Origin: JAGRKR01 sp041397725
Lineage (GTDB): Bacteria; Pseudomonadota; Alphaproteobacteria; Rhizobiales; Hyphomicrobiaceae
Length of the DNA: 64,000 bases
NCBI GenBank assembly: GCA_041397725.1
Contig: JAWKVZ010000006.1
Span: forward strand, 248,001 to 312,000
Direction of reading: 5' to 3'
The notes below the pieces were generated by a model, which made no database searches, was not told the DNA's origin, and saw nothing but the letters and a program-made list of their open reading frames with translations. Positions within the stretch are counted from its first letter, which is position 1, and the number at the start of each line of letters is the position of its first letter. Below are positions 1-8,643 of the stretch, in pieces. The translations under genes and the position numbers were made by a program.

Positions 1-1
1 G

Positions 2-394
2 CAAGCCTGCCTTCCGGCCATGCGTGCCGCCAAGTACGGGCGCATCGTCAACATTTCCAGTCGCGCCGCCCTGGGCAAGGCCGAACGCAATGTCTATGCC
101 GCGTCCAAGGCCGGCATCATCGGGCTGACGCGCACGTGGGCGCTGGAGCTCGGCGCCGACGGCATCACCGTCAATGCCGTCGCGCCAGGTCCCGTCGTGA
201 CCGAGCTCTACGAACGCAACAACTCGGAGGAGCTCATCCGGCGCACGGCCGAGGCCATGCCGCTGCGGCGCCTCGGCCGTCCGGAGGATATCGCCTCGGT
301 CATCGCCTTCTTCATGGGTCCCGATTCCAGCTTCGTCACCGGCCAGACGCTCTACGCCTGTGGCGGCATGAGCGTCGGCCAGGCCCCGATCTGA
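2..394 (+). CDS. SDR family oxidoreductase (C-terminal part)
   Basis: C-terminal ~130 residues of a classical short-chain dehydrogenase/reductase; the N-terminal Rossmann part lies left of the window, and the frame is open to the first base. Visible are the strand ending in IVNISS, which carries the catalytic Ser, the catalytic YAASK (Tyr-x3-Lys) and the following NAVAPGPV segment, then the usual PLRRLGRPEDIA stretch and the C-terminal FVTGQTLYACGG, which resembles the FabG/3-oxoacyl reductase type. An NAD(P)-dependent alcohol/ketone oxidoreductase is secure at family level; the substrate is not. It lies 61 bp upstream of the acyl-CoA synthetase gene on the same strand, so a shared catabolic operon is likely. 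Confidence 0.92.
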   Translation, partial: QACLPAMRAAKYGRIVNISSRAALGKAERNVYAASKAGIIGLTRTWALELGADGITVNAVAPGPVVTELYERNNSEELIRRTAEAMPLRRLGRPEDIASVIAFFMGPDSSFVTGQTLYACGGMSVGQAPI

Positions 395-455
395 CGGCAA
401 TCCGCACTCGACTGTTTCCGCCTGCTCCAACCGGCACACCACAGGACGCAAACTC

Positions 456-2561
456 ATGTCATTCGAGCGCCTCTTCCATCCTCGCGGCGTAGCGATCATC
501 GGCGCCTCCGCCGACCCGAGCCGCATCGGTGGCCACCCGCTCAAGGCCCTCGTCAAAGCCGGCTACAAGGGTGGCCTCTATCCGGTCAATCCGAAGTATC
601 CAGAGCTTGCGGGCTTCACGTGCTACCCGGATGCCAAGAGCATCAAGGGCGCGTGCGACCTCGCCGTCGTCGCGGTCCCCGCGCCGATGGTCTCCGCGGC
701 GATCCGCGACGTGGCTGCGGCAGGCATCAGCTACGCCGTCATCCTGACCGCCGGCTTTCGCGAGACGGGCGGCGACGGCATCAACCTCGAGACCGAGCTG
801 AAGAAGACCCTCGCCGAGACGGGCGTACGAGCCATCGGCCCGAACTGCCAGGGCATGCTGTCAGTGCCGGCGCGCGTCTGGGCGGCCTTCGGCAGCGTCT
901 CGGAGGAAACGGACCTCAGGCTCGGCGAGGTCTCCGGCGCCTTCCAGTCCGGCGGCTTCGGCTATGCCATCATCAACCTCGCGGAATTGCAGGGCGTCGG
1001 CTTCCGCTACTGCGTCTCGACCGGCAACGAGACCGACGTGACCATGCCGGAGCTGCTGTCGGCGTTCCTCGACGACGACGGCACCAAGCTGGCCTTCGGG
1101 TACATGGAAGGCACGCCCGACGCACGCAGTCTGCTCGATCTCGGCCGCAAGTCGCTCGAGACCGGCAAGCCGGTGCTGCTGTGGAAGGGCGGCATTACCG
1201 AGACCGGCGCCAAGGCCGCCGCCTCTCACACCGCCAACATGACCGGACGCGCCGACCTCTATCGCGCCGCCTTCCGGCAGGCCGGCATCGTCGAGGTGGA
1301 CGATGTCGAGCCTATCGTCGACATCGCCGCCATCATCAAGCACGGCCGGCTGCCCAGGGGTCCGAACGTCGGCGTCCTCTCGGTCTCCGGCGGCTCCGGC
1401 GTCGTATTCGCCGACCGCGCCGTCGAGGAAGGCCTGGCGCTGCCGCCCTTCTCCGACGAGACCATGCGCAAGCTCCGCGACATCGTTCCGGCGTTCGGAT
1501 CGGCCGCAAATCCGGCCGACGTCACGGCAGGCGTCTTCAACAACCTCAAGCTGATCACCAGTACGCTCGACATCGTGCTCGAAGATCCCGGCATCGACCA
1601 GCTCGTTGTGCTGCTGGCCTCGGTTCCCGGCGATCCCGCGCTCAAGGCGGCCGAAGCGATCATCTCGGCCTCCAAGCGGTCCGACAAGCCGGTGCTGCTG
1701 GCGTGGTCCGGCCGCAAGAGCCGCTCGGAAGCCGCATGGAAACTCCTCGAGGACGCGCGCATTCCCTTCATCACCACGCCGGCGCGCCTGGCCAAGGCCA
1801 TGGCGGCCGTCACGCGCTTCGCGCTGGACCGCGAACGCCTGCTCGGGCGCAAGATGCCGGCGCCGTTACCCTACAAGGGGCAGCCGCTGCCGGACAGTGC
1901 CGTATCGCTCAGCGAGTCCGAGAGCAAGGAGCTGCTGCGCTCCTACGGCGTTGCGGTGACCAAGGAGATCGTCGTGCCGGAGGGCAAGGACGTCGTCGCG
2001 GCGGCCACGGCGGCCGGGCTCGCCTACCCGCTGGCTGTCAAGGTCGTCTCGCGTGACATCGCGCACAAGACGGAGGTCGGCGGCGTCAAGCTCGGCATCG
2101 CCGACGCCAGCGCGCTTGCGGCGGCGGCGGGCGAGGTGATCGCCAATGCGCGCAAGGCCAAGCCGAAGGCCGCCATCGAGGGTGTGCTGCTTGCCGAGAT
2201 GGCCGAGGGCACCGAAGTGCTGATCGGCGTCATCAACGATCCCGGCTTCGGCCCGACGGTCGCCGTCGGCATGGGCGGTGTGCTCACGGAGATCCTGAAG
2301 GATGTCACGTACCGCATCGCGCCCTTCGACATCGAAACCGCCCGCGACATGATCGGCGAGCTGCGGGCGGCGCGCATCCTCGACGGCTATCGCGGCAAGC
2401 CCGCGGCGGACAAGGAAGCCCTCGCCGAAATGCTCGTCACCGTGTCCCGCATGGCAGCCGGTCTTGGCGACCGCCTTTCCGAGATGGATCTCAATCCGGT
2501 GTTCGTCGGCCCGAGGGGGAGTGGCGCAAAGGCGGCCGACGCGCTCGTCGTGCTCAAGTAG
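456..2561 (+). CDS. ADP-forming acetate/acyl-CoA synthetase family protein
   Basis: 701 residues, the usual length of the single-chain NDP-forming acyl-CoA synthetases. Order of domains: CoA-binding Rossmann domain at the N terminus (GVAIIGASADPSRIGG, then PVNPKY), a succinyl-CoA-ligase-like central region (residues ~150-450, with IGPNCQG and the SHTANMTG segment that carries the phosphorylated His), and a C-terminal ATP-grasp domain (residues ~470-700, YPLAVKVVSRDIAHKTEVGG and LNPVFV). Members interconvert an acyl-CoA plus ADP and Pi with the free acid, CoA and ATP; many alphaproteobacterial copies sit in aromatic or branched-acid catabolic clusters. ATG start is preceded by AGGA. Substrate cannot be read from sequence. 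Confidence 0.9.
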   Translation: MSFERLFHPRGVAIIGASADPSRIGGHPLKALVKAGYKGGLYPVNPKYPELAGFTCYPDAKSIKGACDLAVVAVPAPMVSAAIRDVAAAGISYAVILTAGFRETGGDGINLETELKKTLAETGVRAIGPNCQGMLSVPARVWAAFGSVSEETDLRLGEVSGAFQSGGFGYAIINLAELQGVGFRYCVSTGNETDVTMPELLSAFLDDDGTKLAFGYMEGTPDARSLLDLGRKSLETGKPVLLWKGGITETGAKAAASHTANMTGRADLYRAAFRQAGIVEVDDVEPIVDIAAIIKHGRLPRGPNVGVLSVSGGSGVVFADRAVEEGLALPPFSDETMRKLRDIVPAFGSAANPADVTAGVFNNLKLITSTLDIVLEDPGIDQLVVLLASVPGDPALKAAEAIISASKRSDKPVLLAWSGRKSRSEAAWKLLEDARIPFITTPARLAKAMAAVTRFALDRERLLGRKMPAPLPYKGQPLPDSAVSLSESESKELLRSYGVAVTKEIVVPEGKDVVAAATAAGLAYPLAVKVVSRDIAHKTEVGGVKLGIADASALAAAAGEVIANARKAKPKAAIEGVLLAEMAEGTEVLIGVINDPGFGPTVAVGMGGVLTEILKDVTYRIAPFDIETARDMIGELRAARILDGYRGKPAADKEALAEMLVTVSRMAAGLGDRLSEMDLNPVFVGPRGSGAKAADALVVLK

Positions 2562-2606
2562 AGGTTGGGCCAGGTGCCCCGGCCGGAGCGCGAAGCGGCG
2601 AGCGCG

Positions 2607-3650
2607 ATGAACGTTTTCCTGCGCACTGCGTTGACGCTGTCGATCGCGGTCACCGGTGGCCTGCTGTTCCGCGCCATCGGCTTTCCGGCGCCCTGGCTGA
2701 CGGGTCCAACCCTCGTCGTGGCGAGCGCCGCCGTGCTCGGCGCACCGCTGCTGCTGCCGCGCCCGATCGTGCTCGCGGCTCCCGTCCTGCTCGGCGCCAC
2801 CATGTCCTCGACGGTCTCGCCGGATACCCTGTCGCACCTCGCGGAGTGGCCCTTGAGCCTCATCGGCCTCGGAGCCTCTCTTGCCCTGGTGATGTGGGCC
2901 TGCAGCCTCTACCTCCAGCGCATCCATGGCTTCGACCCGGCGACGGCACGCTTTGCAGCCGTACCCGGCTCCCTGCCGCTGGTCCTGGCGCTGTCCATGG
3001 AGAGCAAGGCCGACGTGCGGCAGGTGGCCATTGCGCAGACCTTTCGCCTGGCAAGCCTCGTCGTGCTGCTGCCGATCAGCTTCACGCTGCTCGGCATCGT
3101 GCCGGAGGGCGGCGCCGCCGGCGTCTTGCTGGGCCGCGCGGTCAGTGTTCCCGATCTGGCGATCCTGCTGACCGCAGGCCTCGGCGCCGGCCTGCTCTTC
3201 GCGCGGCTCAAGGTCCCCGCCGGCTACCTTTTCGGCGCCATGTGCGCGGGCGTGCTGCTCTACGGCTCGGGAGCCGTGAAGACGGGCATGCCGAGCTGGA
3301 TACTGATCCCCGGATCGCTCATCATCGCCACGGTGGTCGGCATGAGCTTTGCCGGCGTCGATGTCGCGCTGCTGCGCCGGACGCTGGCGGCCAGTCTCGG
3401 CAGCCTCGCGGTCGCGGTGCTCATGACCACCGCCATCGCGGCGCCGGTCGCAGCGCTGACCGGCCTGCCCATCGCCCAGATCTGGCTCGCCTTCGCGCCC
3501 GGCGGCGTCGAGACGATGACCATCATGGCCTTCCTGCTCGGGGTCGATCCCGCCTTCGTCGGCTCACACCACATCGCCCGCTTCCTGGCGCTCGGCATCA
3601 CCATACCGCTCTGGGTGCGGGCGCATCTGCACCGCGACGTCAGCCGTTGA
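2607..3650 (+). CDS. AbrB-family integral membrane protein
   Basis: 347 residues, almost entirely hydrophobic with about ten membrane segments arranged as two similar halves, as in the AbrB membrane-protein family (often mislabelled ammonia monooxygenase). Characteristic pieces are the N-terminal FPAPWLTGP and the near-C-terminal FAPGGVETM, which recurs in the family. Function of the family is not established; a transport or regulatory role is assumed. ATG at 2607 is chosen because it directly precedes the first membrane segment; a TTG at 2565 in frame would add 14 polar residues. It follows the acyl-CoA synthetase by 45 bp, and its end overlaps the convergent downstream gene by 11 bp. Confidence 0.85.
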   Translation: MNVFLRTALTLSIAVTGGLLFRAIGFPAPWLTGPTLVVASAAVLGAPLLLPRPIVLAAPVLLGATMSSTVSPDTLSHLAEWPLSLIGLGASLALVMWACSLYLQRIHGFDPATARFAAVPGSLPLVLALSMESKADVRQVAIAQTFRLASLVVLLPISFTLLGIVPEGGAAGVLLGRAVSVPDLAILLTAGLGAGLLFARLKVPAGYLFGAMCAGVLLYGSGAVKTGMPSWILIPGSLIIATVVGMSFAGVDVALLRRTLAASLGSLAVAVLMTTAIAAPVAALTGLPIAQIWLAFAPGGVETMTIMAFLLGVDPAFVGSHHIARFLALGITIPLWVRAHLHRDVSR

Positions 3651-4593
3651 GCACACGCACGGGGCTTCCCGCGAGCCAGTGAGCAATCGAGTCGGCGTTC
3701 TGGCCGTGGAAGACACGGAGCGTCTCCTCCGAGACGTAGCCGAGATGCGGCGAGAGCAACGTCCGTGGCGCCGAGCGCAGGGGATGGTCCGGCGGCAGCG
3801 GCTCGGTCTCGTAGACGTCGATAGCGGCGCCCTTGATGCGCCCGGCGTGCAGCGCCTCGAGCAGCGCCTTCTCGTCGATGAGCGGCCCGCGCGAGGTGTT
3901 GACGATGAAAGCGGTCGGCTGCATCAGCGCCAGCTCGGGTGCGCCGACGATGCCGCGGGTGCGATCCGAGAGCACGAGATGCAGTGTCACGACGTCGGCG
4001 GTGCGGAACAGCTCCTCCTTGCTGACGCGCGTAGCGCCATGCTTGGCCGCCTGCTCGTCGGTCATGTTCTGGCTCCAGCCGATCAGCTTCATGCCGAACG
4101 CCCGGGCCAGATGCGCGACCTCGCCACCCTGCTTGCCGAGCCCGACGACGCCGAGCGTGCGCCCGTGCAGCGTGATGCCCACGGTCGACTGCCAGTGCCC
4201 CTCGCGCATGCGCCGGTCCTCGTAGGCGAGGTTGCGGGCAAAGGCCAGGATCAGGGCCATGGTCAGCTCGGAGGTCGAGTGCGGCGTCGACGACGTGCCG
4301 CAGACCATGATGCCGCGCTCCTTGGCGGCGGCCATGTCGATGGCGGCGTTGCGCATACCGGCGGTCGCGATGAGCTTGAGGTTCGCCAGCTTCTCGATGA
4401 GGGCGCGCGGGAAGGCGGTGCGCTCGCGCGTGATAGCCACGACATCGAACGGCGCCAGGGCCTCGGCGCATTGCTCGACTCCGCCGAGATGACGGGTGAA
4501 CACGACGACCTCGTGCTCCTTCTCGAGCCGGCTCCAATCGGAGAGCTTGCGGGCCACGTCCTGATAGTCGTCGAGAATTGCGATGCGCGCCAT
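3640..4593 (-). CDS. D-isomer-specific 2-hydroxyacid dehydrogenase
   Basis: 317 residues with the full two-domain D-2-hydroxyacid dehydrogenase layout. The N terminus MARIAILDDYQD is typical of a subfamily shared with the gene at 8644-9633. The NAD-binding motif is GVVGLGKQGG; the catalytic Arg lies in NTSRGPLID, the Glu in YETEPL and the His in SPHLGY. It reduces 2-oxoacids or oxidises D-2-hydroxyacids with NAD(P)H; the exact substrate (glyoxylate, phosphoglycerate-like or other) is unknown. Start at 4593 is preferred over an upstream in-frame ATG at 4656 because alignment-like conservation begins at MARIAILDD. Divergent from the isocitrate-dehydrogenase-like gene; both may share a promoter region at 4594-4778. 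Confidence 0.92.
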   Translation of the reverse strand: MARIAILDDYQDVARKLSDWSRLEKEHEVVVFTRHLGGVEQCAEALAPFDVVAITRERTAFPRALIEKLANLKLIATAGMRNAAIDMAAAKERGIMVCGTSSTPHSTSELTMALILAFARNLAYEDRRMREGHWQSTVGITLHGRTLGVVGLGKQGGEVAHLARAFGMKLIGWSQNMTDEQAAKHGATRVSKEELFRTADVVTLHLVLSDRTRGIVGAPELALMQPTAFIVNTSRGPLIDEKALLEALHAGRIKGAAIDVYETEPLPPDHPLRSAPRTLLSPHLGYVSEETLRVFHGQNADSIAHWLAGSPVRVLNG

Positions 4594-4778
4594 GTTGTAA
4601 TCCGTCTCCAGGGGCAGTTGCCGAAACTCTGATCGTAGTGCAAGAGGGCCCGGCACGGGAACCTGTTTCCGAAGCGGCGGCGACCGCCCCTGCAGACGGC
4701 GCGCATGAAGCCTTCCGGTTTGCCGCGCCAGCAGCTATCAGGGAGCTTCATACGCCGGAGAAGGACAAAGGACGAGGC

Positions 4779-5837
4779 ATGCGCATCATCATACTGCCGG
4801 GAGACGGCATCGGCCCCGAGATCATGGCTGCGACCGAGGAAGTGCTGAGGGTCGCGGACAAGTCGTTCGGCCTGGGACTTAAGTTGGAGCACCGCGCCGT
4901 GGGCTTCGAAAGCCTGGCGGCCGTCGGCACGACCGTGCCGGCCGAGTTGCTCGACGTCCTGCGCGAGGCCGACGGCGTCATCATGGGGCCGACCGACACA
5001 GCCGCCTACCCGCCACCGGAGAAGGGCGGCATCAACCCATCAGCTACGATCCGTGGCAAGCTTGACCTCTACGCCAACATCCGCCCCTCGCGGGCGATCC
5101 CGGGCGTGCCGGCGCTCCGGCCGGAGCTCGATCTGGTGGTGGTGCGGGAGAACACGGAAGGCTTCTACGCCGACCGCAACATGCACCTCGGCAGCGGCGA
5201 GTTCATGCCGACGCCGGACGTGGCGCTGGCCGTGCGCAAAATCACGCGCAAAGGCTCGGAGCGCATCGCCCGGGCGGCCTTCGAGCTCGCCATGACGCGC
5301 AAGCGCCACCTGATTGCCGTGCACAAGGCCAACGTGCTCAAGGTCTCGGACGGCCTGTTCCTCGAGTGCGTCCACAAGGTGGCCAAGGACTTCCCCGCCG
5401 TGACGCTCGAGGAGATGCACGTCGATGCGGCCGCTTCCGCTCTGCCGGAGCAGCCCGAGCGCTTCGACGTCATGGTGACCACCAACATGTTCGGCGACAT
5501 CCTTTCGAACCTTGCCGCCTCGCTTTCGGGAGGCCTCGGGCTCGCAGCCTCGCTCAACATGGGCGATGAGCGGGCCATCGCGCAGGCCTCGCACGGCTCG
5601 GCTCCGGACATCGCCGGCAAGGGCATCGCCAATCCGACGGCGCTGCTCGGCTCCACGTCATTGCTCCTGCGCTGGCTCGGCGAGCGTCATCAGCAGAAGA
5701 AGCTGGTCGAGGCCGGTGCGGCGATCGATCGTGCCATCGACGCCGTGCTCGCCGCCGCCAAGCATCAACCCGCCGACCTTGGCGGCTCGACGAGCACCAC
5801 CGACTTCGGCAAGGCCGTGGCGCAAGCCCTCGCCTGA
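4779..5837 (+). CDS. Isocitrate/isopropylmalate dehydrogenase family protein
   Basis: 352 residues, a complete beta-decarboxylating dehydrogenase. Starts with MRIIILPGDGIGPEIM and contains the substrate-binding RENTEGFYAD stretch, the metal-binding signature NMFGDILSNLAASLSGG and the cofactor loop HGSAPDIAGKGIANP, which is the form common in NAD-dependent members (LeuB, homoisocitrate or tartrate dehydrogenases). It oxidatively decarboxylates a malate-like acid. Because it sits beside a 2-hydroxyacid dehydrogenase and acyl-CoA genes and not with leuCD, a catabolic tartrate/isopropylmalate-like role is more likely than leucine synthesis; that is inference. ATG 4779 has a GACGAGG ribosome site; the frame is open farther upstream but not conserved in character. 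Confidence 0.88.
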   Translation: MRIIILPGDGIGPEIMAATEEVLRVADKSFGLGLKLEHRAVGFESLAAVGTTVPAELLDVLREADGVIMGPTDTAAYPPPEKGGINPSATIRGKLDLYANIRPSRAIPGVPALRPELDLVVVRENTEGFYADRNMHLGSGEFMPTPDVALAVRKITRKGSERIARAAFELAMTRKRHLIAVHKANVLKVSDGLFLECVHKVAKDFPAVTLEEMHVDAAASALPEQPERFDVMVTTNMFGDILSNLAASLSGGLGLAASLNMGDERAIAQASHGSAPDIAGKGIANPTALLGSTSLLLRWLGERHQQKKLVEAGAAIDRAIDAVLAAAKHQPADLGGSTSTTDFGKAVAQALA

Positions 5838-5960
5838 TCCGACGGACGACCACGGGACGACGCGCGCCTGGGGGCCTTGGAAACCGATCCGGAGCCCCCA
5901 GATTCCGTGTCGCCCCAGCCCGGATCGGCCTGGCGACGAAGCCGCGAGGAGAGAGGCGCC

Positions 5961-6647
5961 GTGTTCATCATCATCGTGCTTCTGGCCGGCATGCTGGCGC
6001 TGGCTTTCCTGCCGCAGATGTGGGTCACCGGCGTCATCAAGCGGCACTCGGCCGAGCGGCCGGATTTCCCGGGCACGGGCGGCGAGTTCGCGCGTCATCT
6101 GCTCGACGAGATGGGGCTGCGCCACGTCAAGGTCGAGACGACGGACGCCGGCGACCACTACGATCCCGACGACAAGGCGGTGCGGCTGCTGCCGGACCAC
6201 TTCTCCAAGCGCTCGCTGTCGGCGGTGGTCATCGCCGCGCACGAGGTCGGCCATGCCATGCAGGACGCGACCGGCTACGGGCCGTTGCAGGCCCGCACTC
6301 GGCTCGCCAAGCAGGCGCAACGCGTCGAGGCGGCCGGCGCCGTCGTCATGCTGGCGATCCCGATCGTGCTGCTCCTGCTGAAGTCGCCGCACGTGGTCGT
6401 TCTCGAGGTCTTTGCCGGTCTTGTCATCCTGGCCATGACCGTCGTCATGCATGCCGTGACGCTGCCGGTTGAATTCGACGCGAGCTTCCGCCGGGCGCTG
6501 CCCATCCTGCAGGCCGGCCGCTATATTTCCGACGCCGACATGGGCGCGGCCCGCCAGATCCTGCGGGCCGCGGCCTTCACCTACGTCGCCGCCGCTGCGA
6601 TGAGCCTGCTCGACGTCATGCGCTGGTTCCGCGTTCTCCGCTTCTGA
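5961..6647 (+). CDS. Membrane zinc metallopeptidase (YugP-like, Zn_peptidase_2)
   Basis: 228 residues from GTG 5961. An N-terminal membrane segment is followed by a soluble part and the zinc-protease helix AAHEVGHAMQD (HExxH), with two or three further hydrophobic helices after residue ~110 and PVEFDASFRRA near the C terminus, as in the YugP/PF04298 family. The family is predicted to be integral inner-membrane metalloproteases with unknown substrates. GTG 5961 is preferred because GAGGAGAGAGG precedes it and the length then matches the family; an in-frame TTG at 5877 would add 28 residues. Follows the dehydrogenase by ~120 bp on the same strand. Confidence 0.85.
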   Translation: MFIIIVLLAGMLALAFLPQMWVTGVIKRHSAERPDFPGTGGEFARHLLDEMGLRHVKVETTDAGDHYDPDDKAVRLLPDHFSKRSLSAVVIAAHEVGHAMQDATGYGPLQARTRLAKQAQRVEAAGAVVMLAIPIVLLLLKSPHVVVLEVFAGLVILAMTVVMHAVTLPVEFDASFRRALPILQAGRYISDADMGAARQILRAAAFTYVAAAAMSLLDVMRWFRVLRF

Positions 6648-6714
6648 CGCGGAGGTCGCGACGGACGGGACTCGGGCGCGCCCGTCTTTGGCGCGCCCAC
6701 GCTCGCCGGCAGGA

Positions 6715-7401
6715 TCAATCGTCGGCCTCGAGCAGCCCCATCTTGAAGAGCAGCCCTGCCGCCACCGCGCCGATGCACGGGGCCACGATGAACAGCCAGA
6801 GCTGCGACATGGCCTTGCCGCCGACCAGCAGCGCCGGGCCGAGGCTGCGCGCCGGATTGACCGAGACGCCCGTCACCTGGATGCCGACGATGTGGATGAC
6901 GACCAGCGTCAGGCCGATGGCGAGACCGGCCATGGCGCCGGGCGCCCCCTTCTGGGTCGAGCCGAGGATGACCACCAGAAACAGGAATGTCGCCACGACC
7001 TCGAAGGTGAAGGCTGCGGCCATGGAGTAGGCACCGAGGTAGCCCGTGCCCCAGCCGTTCTGGCCGAGCCCCGAGCCGGCAAGCGAGTAGCCGGCGAGCT
7101 TACCGGAGGCGATCATGTACAGCACGGCAGCGCCGGCGATGGCACCGAGGCACTGCGCCACGACGTACATGACGAAATCCCCGACCGACATCCGGCCGGC
7201 GACCAGGGCGCCAAGGCTGACGGCCGGGTTGATATGGCAGCCCGAGATCGGCCCGATCCCGTAGGCCATGGCGATCAGCGCCAGACCGAACGCGATTGCG
7301 ATGCCGAGCACGCCGACGACCTGGCCGGCGATCACGGCTGCGCCACACCCCAAGAGCACCAGCGTGAACGTGCCGAGAAACTCTGCGATGGCCTTTTTCA
7401 T
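6715..7401 (-). CDS. aqpZ: Aquaporin Z
   Basis: 228 residues with six transmembrane helices and both aquaporin boxes: SGCHINPAVS after helix 2 and SVNPARSLGP after helix 5. The Arg following the second NPA and the small residues around it fit a water-selective AqpZ and not a glycerol facilitator. A water channel of the inner membrane, used in osmotic adjustment. The start MKKAIAEFLGTF is standard for AqpZ and has a GGGATGGGAAATG context. It stands alone: the neighbours are a peptidase gene facing it and a LysR gene 170 bp upstream in the same direction. Confidence 0.96.
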   Translation of the reverse strand: MKKAIAEFLGTFTLVLLGCGAAVIAGQVVGVLGIAIAFGLALIAMAYGIGPISGCHINPAVSLGALVAGRMSVGDFVMYVVAQCLGAIAGAAVLYMIASGKLAGYSLAGSGLGQNGWGTGYLGAYSMAAAFTFEVVATFLFLVVILGSTQKGAPGAMAGLAIGLTLVVIHIVGIQVTGVSVNPARSLGPALLVGGKAMSQLWLFIVAPCIGAVAAGLLFKMGLLEADD

Positions 7402-7571
7402 TTCCCATCCCCTCCAGAAGTCCGCCCGACCGATTCGGGCTAGCGCGATTAGCCACCCGATTCATGACGGCCATCATCAGGCCGCGGCGCATAACAGTTA
7501 TTCCGTGGAGGGAAACTCGTCCGCAGGACCCCCTGAATTCCCGCCGCGTGCGGCGGAGCGGGCCACGGGCA

Positions 7572-8510
7572 TCAGCCGAGCACTGGGGCCGGAATGGCCG
7601 GCGCGGCGCGCAGGATCGCGCGTCCGGGCGGTGCGCTGCGGGCGAAGCGGACGAGATCGTCGATGAAGGACGCCGCGTAGCCCGGAAGCTGGCGGCGCGC
7701 ATCCCAGGCCAGCATGGTCCATTGACCGATCGAACACCCATCAGCGACGATCGGGATGGCCCGAGCCCCGCGCGGCGCTCTCGGCAATCCCGACGGCAGG
7801 ATGCCGATGCCGTAGCCGGCGCTTGCGAGGCCGAGCACGACACTGTGCGAGCTGCTTTCGAGGCGCAGATCTGCACGCACGTCGGCCCTCTCGCACGCCC
7901 GATCGAACCATGCGCGCGAGCCGAAGCCGCGGCGCAGCACCAGGAGCGGCTCGCCGGCAAGCTCAGCCACCTCGATCAGCCGGTTCCGCGCGAACGGATG
8001 CACGTTCGGTACGACGGCCACGACATGGACGGGGTAGAGCAGCCGACCCGCGAGACGGCTGGCGGCCGCGGGAACATAGGCGAGATCCACGTCCCCCGCT
8101 CGCAACCGCGAGACGAGGCTCGCGCCTCCGTCCTCGATGATCTCGATCTGGAGTCCGGGATTTTGCCGCCGCTGGCCCGCGAGGAAACGGACGAGCACGG
8201 CCTCGATCATCGGCGGCGTCGCCCCGATCCTGATGAGGCCGCCGCTACCGCCCTTGAGGACGCGCGCGCGCTCGATAAGCGCATCGGCATCACCGAGAAT
8301 GCGACGCGCCCTCTCAAGCAGGTCCTCGCCTTCCGCCGTCAGGCGGACGGTGCGTCCCACACGCTCGAACAGCAGGACGTCGAGCTCCGTTTGCAGGCTC
8401 TGAATCTGGCGCGTGACGGCTGGCTGGCTGAGATTGAGGCGTACAGAGGCCCGGCCGACGCCCCCAGCCTCGGAAACCGCGACAAACGCTCTCAACCGCT
8501 GCAGATCCAT
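7572..8510 (-). CDS. LysR-type transcriptional regulator
   Basis: 312 residues. The N terminus MDLQRLRAFVAVSEAGGVG and the recognition helix stretch LSQPAVTRQIQSLQ form the LysR winged helix-turn-helix; residues ~90-300 are the periplasmic-binding-protein-like effector domain (RIGATPPMIEAVLVRFL, GYGIGILPSGLP). It is divergent from the 2-hydroxyacid dehydrogenase gene at 8644, the classical LysR arrangement, so that gene and the small one after it are the likely targets. An in-frame ATG at 8657 would add 49 residues with no family likeness. A perfect inverted repeat begins at its start codon (see 8510-8536). Confidence 0.93.
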   Translation of the reverse strand: MDLQRLRAFVAVSEAGGVGRASVRLNLSQPAVTRQIQSLQTELDVLLFERVGRTVRLTAEGEDLLERARRILGDADALIERARVLKGGSGGLIRIGATPPMIEAVLVRFLAGQRRQNPGLQIEIIEDGGASLVSRLRAGDVDLAYVPAAASRLAGRLLYPVHVVAVVPNVHPFARNRLIEVAELAGEPLLVLRRGFGSRAWFDRACERADVRADLRLESSSHSVVLGLASAGYGIGILPSGLPRAPRGARAIPIVADGCSIGQWTMLAWDARRQLPGYAASFIDDLVRFARSAPPGRAILRAAPAIPAPVLG

Positions 8511-8536
8511 GATCCATAATGATAATGCATGGATCA
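8510..8536. promoter_or_regulatory. Putative LysR operator (perfect inverted repeat)
   Basis: TGATCCAT (8510-8517) and ATGGATCA (8529-8536) are exact reverse complements separated by 11 bases. The left arm touches the first base of the lysR start codon, and the repeat lies 108 bp before the divergent dehydrogenase start. Dyads of this size in lysR divergent promoters are usual regulator sites, and its position would allow autorepression. Binding is inferred. Confidence 0.5.
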
Positions 8537-8643
8537 AGACGCGACAAATGCATTGGAAATATCGACTCCGTCCCGCCATAGTGCGGGCAAAGCGCGGCGC
8601 CGCATCCAGGCGCGCCTCGCACAGCCGCAGGACCGGCCGCACC

